Shown here: positions 14,453-21,819 of the stretch, in pieces
Numbering within the stretch: the stretch's first letter is position 1
Layout: the number at the start of each line of letters is the position of its first letter
NCBI GenBank assembly: GCA_035468355.1
Contig: DATITA010000112.1
Span: 1-21,819 of the forward strand
Direction: 5' to 3'
DNA from: DATKSS01 sp035468355
GTDB taxonomy: Bacteria; Chloroflexota; Dormibacteria; Dormibacterales; Dormibacteraceae
Length of the DNA: 21,819 bases
Translations under genes and position numbers: made by a program
The notes under the pieces: model-generated
The model's input: only the letters and a program-made list of their open reading frames with translations
Told to the model about the DNA's origin: nothing
Databases searched by the model: none

Positions 14453-15325
14453 TTGCCTGCATTCAGGGACATCGTCCGGCGCATCGACTCGATCAAGAAC
14501 ACGCAGAAGATCACCAAGGCGATGCAGGTGGTGGCGGCCACGCGGCTGCGGCGCGCGCAGGCGGCAGTGCAGGCCACCCGCCCATACGCGGACAAGATGG
14601 TCGAGGTGCTGCAGACGGTCAGCGAGCGGGCCACGGAGTACCGGCATCCGTTCCTGGTCCGGCGCGAGGGAAAGCGCGCAGTGATGGTGCTCGTCACGAC
14701 CGACAAGGGGCTTTGCGGGGCGATCAACGTCAACAACATCCGCGCCGCGACGCGATACATGAACGAGCACTATCCCGACGAACAGCGCTACGTCACTCTC
14801 GGCCGCAAGGGTCGCGACTTCCTGCAGCGATACCACCGCGACGTGATTGCCGAAGTCAGCGGAATCGCCGACCGGCCCACGGAAGCTGACGTGCTTCCGG
14901 CGGTCACAGTCGCGCTCGAGGAGTACAGCAAGGGCAACACCGACGCGGTGCTGCTCTGTTACTCGAAGTGGATCTCGACCATGAAGCAGGAAGCGACCGT
15001 TCGCGTGCTGATCCCCGCTGAGATCCCGAAGCGGGAGAGCGAGGGATCAGGCCCGCGGGCCGATTACATCTACGAGCCCGACCCGGAATCCGTCCTCGAC
15101 GGCCTGCTGCCACGGTATGTCGAGACGCAGGTGTTCCAGGCGGTGCTGGAGAACAAGGCGAGCGAATACTCGGCCAAGATGATCGCGATGCAGAACGCGA
15201 CCACCGCGGCCGGCGACCTGATCAACGCACTGACGCTCTTTGCGAACAAGGTGCGCCAGGCCGGGATCACGACCGAGCTGATGGAGATCGTCAGCGGCGC
15301 CGAAGCCATGCGGGCGTCGAGCTGA
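14453..15325 (+). CDS. atpG: ATP synthase F1 subunit gamma
   Basis: Gamma is the central rotor shaft. The 290-residue protein begins PAFRDIVRRIDSIKNTQKI, continues TKAMQVVAATRLRRAQ (the N-terminal coiled-coil helix), has the TTDKGLCGAINVN segment (usually SDRGLCGxxN) and ends with the conserved C-terminal helix (MIAMQNATTAAGDLI, then LFANKVRQAGITTEL). A charged insertion (about 190-205, PKRESEGSGPRADY) breaks the middle domain but is within family variation. The start is TTG directly after the atpA stop, with AAAGGAA upstream. The stop overlaps the GAGGAGGGA ribosome site of atpD. Confidence 0.96.
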   Translation: MPAFRDIVRRIDSIKNTQKITKAMQVVAATRLRRAQAAVQATRPYADKMVEVLQTVSERATEYRHPFLVRREGKRAVMVLVTTDKGLCGAINVNNIRAATRYMNEHYPDEQRYVTLGRKGRDFLQRYHRDVIAEVSGIADRPTEADVLPAVTVALEEYSKGNTDAVLLCYSKWISTMKQEATVRVLIPAEIPKRESEGSGPRADYIYEPDPESVLDGLLPRYVETQVFQAVLENKASEYSAKMIAMQNATTAAGDLINALTLFANKVRQAGITTELMEIVSGAEAMRASS

Positions 15326-15337
15326 GGAGGGAGAACA

Positions 15338-16783
15338 GTGGCCAAGACAAAGCAGAAGGCGGAGCGGAAGACGACCACAGAGGGTCGCGTCAGCCAGGTC
15401 ATCGGGGCCGTGGTGGACGTGGAGTTCCCGCCTGGAGAGCAGCCTGAGCTGTTCGAGGCGCTCGAAGTCACGGTGGGTGACGGGCGCACGGTGATCCTCG
15501 AGGTCGAGGGCGCGATCGGCGACAACGTGGTGCGCTGCATCGCGATGGACGCCACCGACGGGTTTCGCAGAGGGGACAGCGTGCACGCGACGGGCGAGTC
15601 GATCTCGGTCCCGGTGGGGGTGGAGACGCTGGGTCGCATGTTCAACGTGGTCGGCAGGCCCATCGACGACGAGCCCGCGCCGGAAGGCATCACGCGGTGG
15701 CCGATCCACCGCGCCGCGCCGCCGGTCTCGGAGCAGCAGGCCAAGGTGGAGATCCTGGAGACCGGGATCAAGGTCATCGATCTGATGTGCACTTTTGCCA
15801 AGGGCTCGAAGATCGGGCTCTTCGGCGGCGCGGGCACCGGCAAGACCGTCATCGTGCAGGAGCTCATCCGCAACATCGCCTACCAGCACAAGGGCCGCTC
15901 GGTCTTTGCCGGCGTGGGCGAGCGGACTCGCGAAGGCAACGACATGTACCACGAGATGCGCGACGCAGGGGTGCTGCCGCAGACCGCGCTCGTGTTCGGC
16001 CAGATGAACGAGCCGCCCGGCGCCCGCGCGCGGGTGGGCCTGACCGGCCTCACGATGGCCGAGTACTTCCGCGACACAGAGGGGGCGGACGTGCTCCTCT
16101 TCGTGGACAACATCTTCCGCTACCTGCTCGCGGGCTCGGAGGTCTCGGCTCTGCTCGGCCGCATGCCTTCGGCCGTCGGGTATCAACCCACGCTCGCCAC
16201 CGAGATGGGCGAGCTCCAGGAGCGCATCACGTCGACGCGCAAGGGTTCGATCACCTCGGTGCAGGCCGTTTACGTGCCTGCTGACGACTACACCGACCCT
16301 GCCATCCAGACCGTGTTCGCCCACCTCGGAGCGACAGTGAGGCTCGAGCGTGCCCTGGTCGAGATCGGCATCTACCCCGCGGTCGACCCGCTCGGCTCGT
16401 CGAGCCGCTACGTGGAGCCGTCGATCGTCGGGCAGGACCACTACGACGCGGCGCAGGGTGTCAAAAAGACGATGCAGCGCTACAAGGACCTGCAGGACAT
16501 CATTGCCATCCTCGGCATGGAGGAACTGTCCGAGGACGACAAGCAGGCGGTGTCGCGAGCTCGCAAGATCCAGCGCTTCCTGTCGCAGCCGTTCAACGTG
16601 GCGCAGCGGTTCACCGGCCGCGAAGGCAAATACGTGCCGATAGCGGAGACCGTTCGGGGGTTCAAGGAGATCATCGAGGGCAAGCACGACGACCTTCCCG
16701 AGCAGGCTTTCTACATGGTCGGCACCATCGACGAGGCGCGCGCGCAGGGCGAGGACATGAAGAAGAAGCAGGCCTCTCGGTGA
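15338..16783 (+). CDS. atpD: ATP synthase F1 subunit beta
   Basis: Beta carries the catalytic sites. The 481-residue protein starts with a basic extension (MAKTKQKAERKTTTEG) and then the barrel GRVSQVIGAVVDVEFP. The catalytic P-loop is GGAGTGKT (163-170), with Thr167 where Val is near universal. GERTREGND (194-202, catalytic Glu), LLFVDNIFR, SALLGRMPSAVGYQPTLATE and GIYPAVDP are present. The usual FRFTQAGSEV reads FRYLLAGSEV, DDLTDPAPATTFAHLDA reads DDYTDPAIQTVFAHLGA, and DELSEED reads EELSEDD. Several of these segments hardly vary across bacteria, so this beta is unusually divergent, but all catalytic residues I can check remain. GTG start with a strong GAGGAGGGA about 6 bases upstream. Confidence 0.97.
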   Translation: MAKTKQKAERKTTTEGRVSQVIGAVVDVEFPPGEQPELFEALEVTVGDGRTVILEVEGAIGDNVVRCIAMDATDGFRRGDSVHATGESISVPVGVETLGRMFNVVGRPIDDEPAPEGITRWPIHRAAPPVSEQQAKVEILETGIKVIDLMCTFAKGSKIGLFGGAGTGKTVIVQELIRNIAYQHKGRSVFAGVGERTREGNDMYHEMRDAGVLPQTALVFGQMNEPPGARARVGLTGLTMAEYFRDTEGADVLLFVDNIFRYLLAGSEVSALLGRMPSAVGYQPTLATEMGELQERITSTRKGSITSVQAVYVPADDYTDPAIQTVFAHLGATVRLERALVEIGIYPAVDPLGSSSRYVEPSIVGQDHYDAAQGVKKTMQRYKDLQDIIAILGMEELSEDDKQAVSRARKIQRFLSQPFNVAQRFTGREGKYVPIAETVRGFKEIIEGKHDDLPEQAFYMVGTIDEARAQGEDMKKKQASR

Positions 16784-16793
16784 ACGGCCGCTC

Positions 16794-17204
16794 ATGAAGT
16801 ACCCGCTGCGCGTGGTGAGCGTCGAGCGGAGCCTGTTCGAAGGTGAAGTCGAGTTCATCATCGCCAACGGCGCCGACGGCGAGCTTGGCGTGCTGGCCCG
16901 CCACGCGCCCCTGATGACGATCCTCAAGCCGGGTCCACTGCGGATCCAGGAGACGATCGGTGGCCCGGAGCAGGTGCTTTTCGTGGGCGGCGGATTCCTC
17001 GAGGTACTGCCCGATCGTGTCACGGTGCTCGCCGACGTGGCGGAGCACGCCGACGAAATCTCCGTCGAGCGCGCCGAAGAGGCCCGTCGGAGGGCGCAGG
17101 AGAAGCTCGCCGGGACCGTCACCGCGGGTGAAGAGGTTGAGTTCCAGAGCGCGCTCGCGATGGCCGAGGCAAGGTTGCGCCTGGCGCGGATGCGGCGCGG
17201 CTAG
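16794..17204 (+). CDS. atpC: ATP synthase F1 subunit epsilon
   Basis: Epsilon sits on gamma and the c-ring and can inhibit ATP hydrolysis. The 136-residue protein has the N-terminal beta-sandwich (MKYPLRVVSVERSLFEGEVE, GELGVLARHAPLMTILKPG, FVGGGFLEVLPDRVTVLAD) and a C-terminal two-helix region rich in Arg, Glu and Ala (about 88-136, ERAEEARRRAQEKLAG then ALAMAEARLRLARMRR). The ATG follows atpD after 10 bases, with only a weak purine match upstream, so coupling to atpD is likely. It closes the ATP synthase operon. No terminator is visible in the 31 bases before murA. Confidence 0.95.
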   Translation: MKYPLRVVSVERSLFEGEVEFIIANGADGELGVLARHAPLMTILKPGPLRIQETIGGPEQVLFVGGGFLEVLPDRVTVLADVAEHADEISVERAEEARRRAQEKLAGTVTAGEEVEFQSALAMAEARLRLARMRRG

Positions 17205-17235
17205 CAGCGGCCCGCCGGGTTACCTTTAGCCTTCG

Positions 17236-18552
17236 ATGAGCTCCAGCTTCCCGGGACGCGAGCACGCGCTGAGGATCACCGGCGGCAAGCGGCTGGCCGG
17301 AAGCATCTGCGTCAGCGGCTCAAAGAACGCCGCGCTTCCTGAAATGGTCGCGGCGCTGCTGACCAAAGAGGCCGTCACCCTCCATAACCTGCCGCAGGTA
17401 ACCGACACGTCCCTCATGGCCCAGATCCTGGCCGGCCTCGGGGGCCGCACCGAGGGGGAGGGGACGATGGACCTCAACATGGGCGGGGCCAGCAAGTCGG
17501 ACGTCTCCGACGAGCTCGGACGCCGGATGCGCGCGACGATCGTCCTGCTGGGCGCGCTGCTCGGACGCTTTGGCCACGCTCGCGTGCCGAGGCCCGGCGG
17601 CGACGACATCGGCGCCCGGCGCATCGAGCAGCACCTGCGCGGTCTGCGGCAGATGGGCGCGCACATCACCGAGACGCAGACCGAGATCGTCGGCGAGGTC
17701 GAGCGACTGCGCGGGGACAGGATCGTGTTCGACCTGCCCACCGTCACGGGCACCGAGAACATCCTGCTCGCGGGGGTGCTCGCAGAAGGCAGGACTGAAA
17801 TTTTCAACGCAGCTCGTGAGCCGCACGTGCAAGACCTGTGCCGGCTGCTGGCGAAGATGGGCGCGCGGATCGAGGGCATCGGCACGGAGCGCCTCGTCGT
17901 GGACGGAGTCCGAGAGCTCGGCGGCGCCGAGCACACGGTCATCGCCGACTACCTCGAGGCGGGCACCTACGCGATTGCGGCGGCGGCCGTCGGCGGCGAT
18001 CTGCGCATCGAATGCAGCCGGCCGGAAGACCTGCACGTGGTCCTGCTCAAGCTGGAGCAAGCAGGGGCACACGTGGAGGTGGGCGAAGGATCGTTTCGCG
18101 TCGGCCGAGACGCTCGGACGCGCCTGAATCCGATCGACATGTCGACGTGGACGTTCCCGGGATTCCCGACCGACCTGCAGGCGCAGTACATGGCCCTGAT
18201 GACCCAGGCGGACGGTGAGAGCGTCATCTCCGAGTACGTGCACGAGAACCGCTTCCAGCACGTCCGCGAGCTCGCCAAGATGGGGGCCGGGATCACGGTG
18301 GAGGGCCGGATCCACGCGATCGTGCACGGGCCGTGTCGCCTTCGCGGCACCGACGTCTCGATCCCCGACATCCGTTCCGGCGCCGCGTTGGTGATCGCCG
18401 CCATGTGCGCTGAGGGGGAGAGCCTGCTCAGGAACTCGTGGCACGTCGAGCGGGGCTACGAGGACATGGCGGGAAAGCTCGCGTCGGCGGGGGCGAAGAT
18501 CGAAAGCGTAAAGGTGGATTCGGACGCTACCGCAGGTCGCAGCTACGAGTAA
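17236..18552 (+). CDS. murA: UDP-N-acetylglucosamine 1-carboxyvinyltransferase, Cys-to-Asp type
   Basis: MurA transfers enolpyruvate from phosphoenolpyruvate to UDP-GlcNAc, the first committed step of peptidoglycan synthesis. The 438-residue EPT-fold protein has the substrate-binding Lys30-Asn31 (VSGSKNAALP), RRMRATIVLLGALLGRFG, TGTENILLAG, the FPGFPTDLQAQYMALM segment and DIRSGAALVIAA. The active-site loop normally reads PGGCxIG; here it is PGGDDIG with Asp123 at the Cys115 position (E. coli numbering), the change known in Mycobacterium and Chlamydia that blocks fosfomycin alkylation. No Shine-Dalgarno precedes ATG 17236. TACCTT at 17221-17226 could be a -10 giving an almost leaderless message, or the gene may be read through from atpC. 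mreB starts 11 bases after the stop. murA downstream of atp genes is common in Gram-positives. Confidence 0.96.
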   Translation: MSSSFPGREHALRITGGKRLAGSICVSGSKNAALPEMVAALLTKEAVTLHNLPQVTDTSLMAQILAGLGGRTEGEGTMDLNMGGASKSDVSDELGRRMRATIVLLGALLGRFGHARVPRPGGDDIGARRIEQHLRGLRQMGAHITETQTEIVGEVERLRGDRIVFDLPTVTGTENILLAGVLAEGRTEIFNAAREPHVQDLCRLLAKMGARIEGIGTERLVVDGVRELGGAEHTVIADYLEAGTYAIAAAAVGGDLRIECSRPEDLHVVLLKLEQAGAHVEVGEGSFRVGRDARTRLNPIDMSTWTFPGFPTDLQAQYMALMTQADGESVISEYVHENRFQHVRELAKMGAGITVEGRIHAIVHGPCRLRGTDVSIPDIRSGAALVIAAMCAEGESLLRNSWHVERGYEDMAGKLASAGAKIESVKVDSDATAGRSYE

Positions 18553-18563
18553 ACGGGGCCGCC

Positions 18564-19571
18564 GTGCTCTCTAAGAAGATCGGCATCGACCTGGGCACGT
18601 CGACAGTTCTCATCTACGTCAAGGGCGAGGGGATCGTGGTCAACGAGCCGTCGCTCGTCGCCGTCAATCGCGATGGCACGCGCATCCTGGCCGTAGGAAG
18701 GCAGGCGCTGGAGATGGTGGGCCGCACACCCGAGGCCATCCAGGTCGTGCGGCCGATGAGGGACGGGGTGATCGCCGACTTCGTGGTGACCGAGGGCATG
18801 CTGCACCACTTCATCGGTCGGGTGCAGGGCAGGCAGCGGATCTTCAAGCCGGAGATCATGATCTGCGTTCCCTCCGGCGTGACCTCGGTCGAGCGGCGGG
18901 CGGTCACTGAAGCCGCCATCTCGGCCGGCGCCCGGCAGGCATGGCTGATCGACGAGCCGCTGGCCGCCGCGATCGGGGCGGGGCTACCCATCGCCGAGCC
19001 CCGTGGCAATGCCATCTGCGATGTGGGCGGCGGCACGACGGAGATCGCAGTGATCTCGCTCTCCGGGATGGTGGTGGCGCATTCGATCCGGGTCGGCGGC
19101 AACCGGATCGACGACGCGATCGCCTCCTACGTGAAGCGAAAGCACAGCCTGCTGATCGGTGAGCGCACCGCCGAGGAGCTGAAAATCGCCGTCGGTTCCG
19201 CGGTCCCCATGAAGGAGCCGCTGACCACCGATGTGCGCGGTCGCGACCTGGTCTCGGGGCTCCCCAAGAACCTAGTCCTGACGTCGAACGACGTGACCGA
19301 GGCGATCCAGGAACCCCTGCGACTCATCGTCGGCGCCGTCCGAGACGTGCTCGAAGAGACGCCGCCGGAGCTTGCCGCGGACATCTTCGATCGCGGCATC
19401 GTACTGTCGGGAGGAGGCGCGCAGCTTCGGGGCCTCGACCGCTACCTCTCCATTCATACCGGGATTCCCGTCGTGGTCGCGGACGATCCGCAGACCTCCG
19501 TGGTGCGCGGCACCGGGCTGGCGTTGGAACAGTTCGAGGTCTTGAAGCGGAACCAGAGCTACCTGAGGTAA
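18564..19571 (+). CDS. mreB: Rod-shape actin homologue MreB/Mbl
   Basis: MreB polymerises beneath the membrane and directs the elongation peptidoglycan machinery, so a rod-like cell is suggested. With GTG 18564 the protein has 335 residues and begins MLSKKIGIDLGTSTVLIYV, the first phosphate loop. ICVPSGVTSVERRAV, the second phosphate loop DVGGGTTEIAV, GERTAEELK and the adenosine motif VLSGGGAQLRGLD follow. The frame is open further upstream to an ATG at 18438 inside murA, but that would add about 42 basic, unconserved residues, so GTG 18564 is chosen. CGGGG lies about 8 bases upstream. mreC, mreD or rodA are not adjacent. The murA-mbl order resembles Bacillus. Confidence 0.95.
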   Translation: MLSKKIGIDLGTSTVLIYVKGEGIVVNEPSLVAVNRDGTRILAVGRQALEMVGRTPEAIQVVRPMRDGVIADFVVTEGMLHHFIGRVQGRQRIFKPEIMICVPSGVTSVERRAVTEAAISAGARQAWLIDEPLAAAIGAGLPIAEPRGNAICDVGGGTTEIAVISLSGMVVAHSIRVGGNRIDDAIASYVKRKHSLLIGERTAEELKIAVGSAVPMKEPLTTDVRGRDLVSGLPKNLVLTSNDVTEAIQEPLRLIVGAVRDVLEETPPELAADIFDRGIVLSGGGAQLRGLDRYLSIHTGIPVVVADDPQTSVVRGTGLALEQFEVLKRNQSYLR

Positions 19572-19578
19572 TCGTCTG

Positions 19579-20679
19579 GTGGTTGGCATGCGGCTGGTGG
19601 TCGACGGGTCAGGACTCGGGCGCCCCCAGGCCGGGGTTGGCGTCTACACGACCCAGATCCTGCACGCGATGGCAGTCGATCGTCCTGACTCGCGGATGAC
19701 GGTGTTCGGTCCTCCGGGAGGGTTCGCCCACGTCCCCGACGCGACCTACCGGCTCATGCCTCAGACCCGGTTGCTGGGCCGCCACGTGCAGTGGCCTGCC
19801 GCGATCCGCCGCCTCAAGCCCGATGCGTACTTCGGGCCTGCGGGCGCGCTGCCCTTGCGGAGCGTCGGGGCGCCGTCGGTGATCACCGTGCACGACCTCG
19901 CCATCTATCGCAATCCCAGGTGGTTCCCCGCGCGACAGCCGCTCAGCACACGGCTGGTGGTGCCTCGGTCCATCCTTCGTGCGGGGGTTGTGATCGCCGT
20001 CTCGGAGCGCACCGCCCAGGACATCGTGGATATCTTCGGGATCGACCGCTCGCGGATCTCGGTCGTTCCGCACGGAGTGGCGAGCGCCTTCCGGCCCCTC
20101 GACGCCGAGGCGCTGGCCGAGGCGCGCGCCCGCCTCAAGCTGCCCGAGAGGTTCATCCTCTTCGTGGGCACGATCGAGCCGCGCAAGAACCTTCAGACCT
20201 TGATGGATGCCTGGGCGATGATGAGAGACCGGCCCGACCTCGTCGTCGTCGGCTCTTGGGGATGGCTGTACGAGAGAATCCGCGAGCGCATGGCCCGCCT
20301 CGGTCCCGGCCTGCATCACATCGACTCGCTCGACCCGGCGGACCTTCCGGCGGTCTACAACATGGCGCGCCTGCTCGCCCACCCGGCGTGGTACGAGGGG
20401 TTCGGCCTGCCGCCCCTCGAGGCCATGGCCTGCGGCACCCCGGTCGTGGTCTCAGACGGCGCCAGCCTTCCCGAGCTCGTCGAGGACGCGGGGCTGGTGG
20501 TGCCGGCAGGCGAGCCGGAGGCGTGGCGCAAAGCCCTGGAGCGAGTGATCGGCGACACGGAGCTTGCCGCCGGCATGCGGCGTCGCGGGATCCTGCGCGC
20601 AGCGCAGTTCAGCTGGCCTCGCGCCGCAGGCCTGACGTGGCGCGCGATCGACGATGCGATCGCTCGGCGCGCGTCGTAG
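19579..20679 (+). CDS. GT4 family glycosyltransferase
   Basis: This 366-residue GT-B protein of the GT4 (retaining, mannosyltransferase-like) type has N-terminal RLVVDGSGLGRPQAGVGVY and ITVHDLAIYRNP, then PHGVASAFRP, the hinge VGTIEPRKNLQTLM (197-209) and the nucleotide-sugar motif E273-GFGLPPL-E281 followed by AMACGTPVV. Such enzymes extend lipid-linked glycans or polysaccharides at the cytoplasmic face; donor and acceptor cannot be read here. GTG 19579 has TGAGGT about 9 bases upstream, within the mreB stop region; ATG 19588, which also has GGTGG near it, would remove three residues. It follows mreB by 7 bases and is probably cotranscribed. It converges with another GT4 gene, only 5 bases separating the stops. 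Confidence 0.93.
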   Translation: MVGMRLVVDGSGLGRPQAGVGVYTTQILHAMAVDRPDSRMTVFGPPGGFAHVPDATYRLMPQTRLLGRHVQWPAAIRRLKPDAYFGPAGALPLRSVGAPSVITVHDLAIYRNPRWFPARQPLSTRLVVPRSILRAGVVIAVSERTAQDIVDIFGIDRSRISVVPHGVASAFRPLDAEALAEARARLKLPERFILFVGTIEPRKNLQTLMDAWAMMRDRPDLVVVGSWGWLYERIRERMARLGPGLHHIDSLDPADLPAVYNMARLLAHPAWYEGFGLPPLEAMACGTPVVVSDGASLPELVEDAGLVVPAGEPEAWRKALERVIGDTELAAGMRRRGILRAAQFSWPRAAGLTWRAIDDAIARRAS

Positions 20680-20684
20680 CGGGC

Positions 20685-21758
20685 CTAGAGCAAAAGCTCC
20701 TTGATCACCGCGGCCACGCCGGCCGCGGTGCTCTCCCAGGTGTAGCGTGCGGCCCTGGCGCGGGCGGCGCGGGTCAGCTTCGAGCGCAGCGCCTTGTCCT
20801 CGAGCGCAGCTTTGAGCACCCCGGCGATCTGCTCGGCATCCGCCGACTCGTGGAAGTAGAGCGCAGCATTGCCGCCGACCTCGGGGAGCGAAGAGGCTTT
20901 GGCCGCGACGACGACCTTGCCGCGCGCCATCGCTTCGAGCACCGGCAGCCCGAATCCTTCGTAGAGGCTCGGCACGATGACCGCACCCGCATGCTTATAG
21001 AGAAGCTCCAACGTGGGCTCGTCCACTCGGCCCAGGACGCGGCAGCGCGAAGACTCGCGCAGCCGCGCGGCGATGGCGGGATCGCGCTCGGGTCCGGCGA
21101 CCGCGAGCGTCACCCCGTCGAGCTTCTCGACAGCGGCCAGCGCCGCAGTCTGGTTCTTGCGCGCCTCGACCCGACCCACCTGGAGCACGAAGGTGCCGTT
21201 CAGTCCAAGCTCGGCGAGACGCGCCGCCGGCGCCGGCAAGGCGTTCGGCGCGCTCACGCCCAGCGGCACCACGCGGACCCTGTCCGGTTTGACGCCATAG
21301 AGGTTCACCAGGTCCGCCTTGGTGGATTCGGAAACTGCGATCAAGAGCCGGCAGCGGGCCGCGGCCCAGCGGGTGCTGAGGCGAAGGTAGGCGCGCTCAC
21401 CCGACGTGTAAGCGCGTGGATGGCGTTCGAAGGCGAGATCGTGCACCACCGTCAGCATCCTGCCCGGCCAGGCGAACGGGATGGCATGCGCGGGCACGAA
21501 CAGCAGGTCCGGCCGGGCTCGAGCCATGGCCAGCGGCAGGCGTACCTGGGACCACAGGCGGGGCAGACGGAGGATCATCACGTCCACGCCGAGGCCACCC
21601 CGAGGCCGTGAGGCGTAGAAGCGCCAGCGCAGGTCCGGGGCCGCCGCGACCAGGCGCGCGCACACCTCGTGCGTGTACACCTCGGTGCCGGTGCGGACGG
21701 CCCGCGTCGCGGGGTTGATGTCGACGGCCACGGTCCGGGCCTTCGGGTTGGATGTCAT
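20685..21758 (-). CDS. GT4 family glycosyltransferase
   Basis: This 357-residue GT-B glycosyltransferase is related to its plus-strand neighbour but clearly a different gene. It has TVAVDINPATRAVRTGTEVY at the N-terminus, TVVHDLAFERHP (103-114), AVSESTKADL, VPLGVSAPN, VGRVEARKNQ (194-203) and the GT4 donor motif E267-GFGLPVL-E275 followed by AMARGKVVVA. It has no signal peptide or membrane helix, so it probably works at the cytoplasmic membrane face on a lipid-linked glycan. The ATG at 21758 has no good Shine-Dalgarno. A -10-like TAGCTT on the minus strand (21774-21779) would give a leader of about nine bases. It is the only convincing minus-strand gene in the window. Confidence 0.93.
   Translation of the reverse strand: MTSNPKARTVAVDINPATRAVRTGTEVYTHEVCARLVAAAPDLRWRFYASRPRGGLGVDVMILRLPRLWSQVRLPLAMARARPDLLFVPAHAIPFAWPGRMLTVVHDLAFERHPRAYTSGERAYLRLSTRWAAARCRLLIAVSESTKADLVNLYGVKPDRVRVVPLGVSAPNALPAPAARLAELGLNGTFVLQVGRVEARKNQTAALAAVEKLDGVTLAVAGPERDPAIAARLRESSRCRVLGRVDEPTLELLYKHAGAVIVPSLYEGFGLPVLEAMARGKVVVAAKASSLPEVGGNAALYFHESADAEQIAGVLKAALEDKALRSKLTRAARARAARYTWESTAAGVAAVIKELLL
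20706..20730 (+). repeat. Perfect 10-bp inverted repeat at the convergent gene end
   Basis: CACCGCGGCC at 20706-20715 and GGCCGCGGTG at 20721-20730 are exact reverse complements around a 5-base loop. It lies inside the last codons of the minus-strand glycosyltransferase and 26 bases past the stop of the plus-strand one. It could end or protect transcripts from either side, but there is no T-run on the plus strand and only CTTTTG on the minus strand, so it is not a classical terminator. Confidence 0.55.
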
Positions 21759-21772
21759 CCGGTGAACGACCT

Positions 21773-21779
21773 TAAGCTA
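21773..21779. promoter_or_regulatory. Candidate overlapping divergent -10 elements
   Basis: TAAGCTA reads TAAGCT on the plus strand (21773-21778) and TAGCTT on the minus strand (21774-21779), and both fit TAnnnT. The plus element is 7 bases before GTG 21786, which would be leaderless. The minus element predicts a start near 21767, nine bases before the ATG at 21758. No -35 was recognised on either side. Confidence 0.35.
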
Positions 21780-21785
21780 TCGACC

Positions 21786-21819
21786 GTGCGGATTGCGATC
21801 GGCCGGGCCACGGCCGCTT
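21786..21819 (+). CDS. Start of a further gene, cut by the window edge
   Basis: GTG 21786 opens a frame reading MRIAIGRATAA to the last base. The short beta-strand-like start followed by Gly and Arg resembles the first strand of GT-B glycosyltransferases, and the neighbours are glycosyltransferases, but eleven residues cannot prove it. A TAAGCT -10-like element lies 7 bases upstream, as for a leaderless message. Confidence 0.35.
   Translation, partial: MRIAIGRATAA

Noticed and set aside
15047..17122. Minus-strand open frame of about 690 codons opposite atpG, atpD and atpC
   Set aside because: It spans three unmistakable ATP synthase genes in antisense. Length alone is expected in GC-rich DNA.

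Overview
The window is a high-GC chromosomal segment, about two-thirds G+C by eye, packed with bacterial housekeeping genes that nearly all lie on the + strand. The order is pyrG, a glpX-like gene, an M50 site-2 protease, rpmE, a DUF1385 gene, prfA, prmC, tsaC, glyA, wecA, atpZ-I-B-E-F-H-A-G-D-C, murA, mreB, then glycosyltransferases. It follows an ancient Gram-positive/Terrabacteria gene order: in Bacillus, pyrG ... glpX-rho-rpmE ... prfA-prmC-ywlC-glyA-...-atp ... murA ... mbl; actinobacteria have rpmE-prfA-prmC-tsaC-wecA-atp. The AtpE protein closely resembles mycobacterial c subunits, and MurA carries the Cys-to-Asp change also known from Mycobacterium. GTG and TTG starts are common and several promoters look leaderless. 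I infer an uncultured relative of Actinomycetota or Chloroflexota, with Dormibacterota-like as my best guess. No phage, insertion sequence, CRISPR array, rRNA or tRNA was seen.

Region 1 (1-5193): the end of pyrG, an intact GlpX-family protein that has lost its metal ligands, a 342-base gap holding what looks like a frame-shifted small lipoprotein gene, a membrane metalloprotease where rho would be expected, rpmE, and a DUF1385 membrane protein. It ends in a short spacer with two perfect hairpins, the second an intrinsic terminator that runs almost into the prfA start codon.

Region 2 (5194-10171): release factor 1 and its glutamine methyltransferase PrmC (translation termination), TsaC (tRNA t6A synthesis), serine hydroxymethyltransferase (one-carbon units), and a WecA/TagO-type sugar-phosphate transferase that starts lipid-linked glycan synthesis.

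Region 3 (10185-17204): a complete ten-gene F1Fo ATP synthase operon with two accessory membrane proteins (AtpZ, AtpI) in front of a, c, b, delta, alpha, gamma, beta and epsilon. Genes overlap or abut and are probably translationally coupled. The P-loops of both alpha and beta differ from the near-universal sequences.

Region 4 (17236-21819): cell-envelope genes. murA (first peptidoglycan step) and mreB (rod-shape cytoskeleton) are followed by two convergent GT4 glycosyltransferases. The start of a further gene lies at the right edge, divergent from the second glycosyltransferase across a 27-base spacer with a nearly symmetric -10 element. With wecA, these suggest a surface-polysaccharide locus beginning here.

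The points most worth following up are the catalytically stripped GlpX at the ancestral glpX position, the terminator/small-ORF leader before prfA, the altered active-site motifs in GlyA and AtpA/AtpD, and recurrent leaderless-type promoters. All are read by eye, without alignment software.
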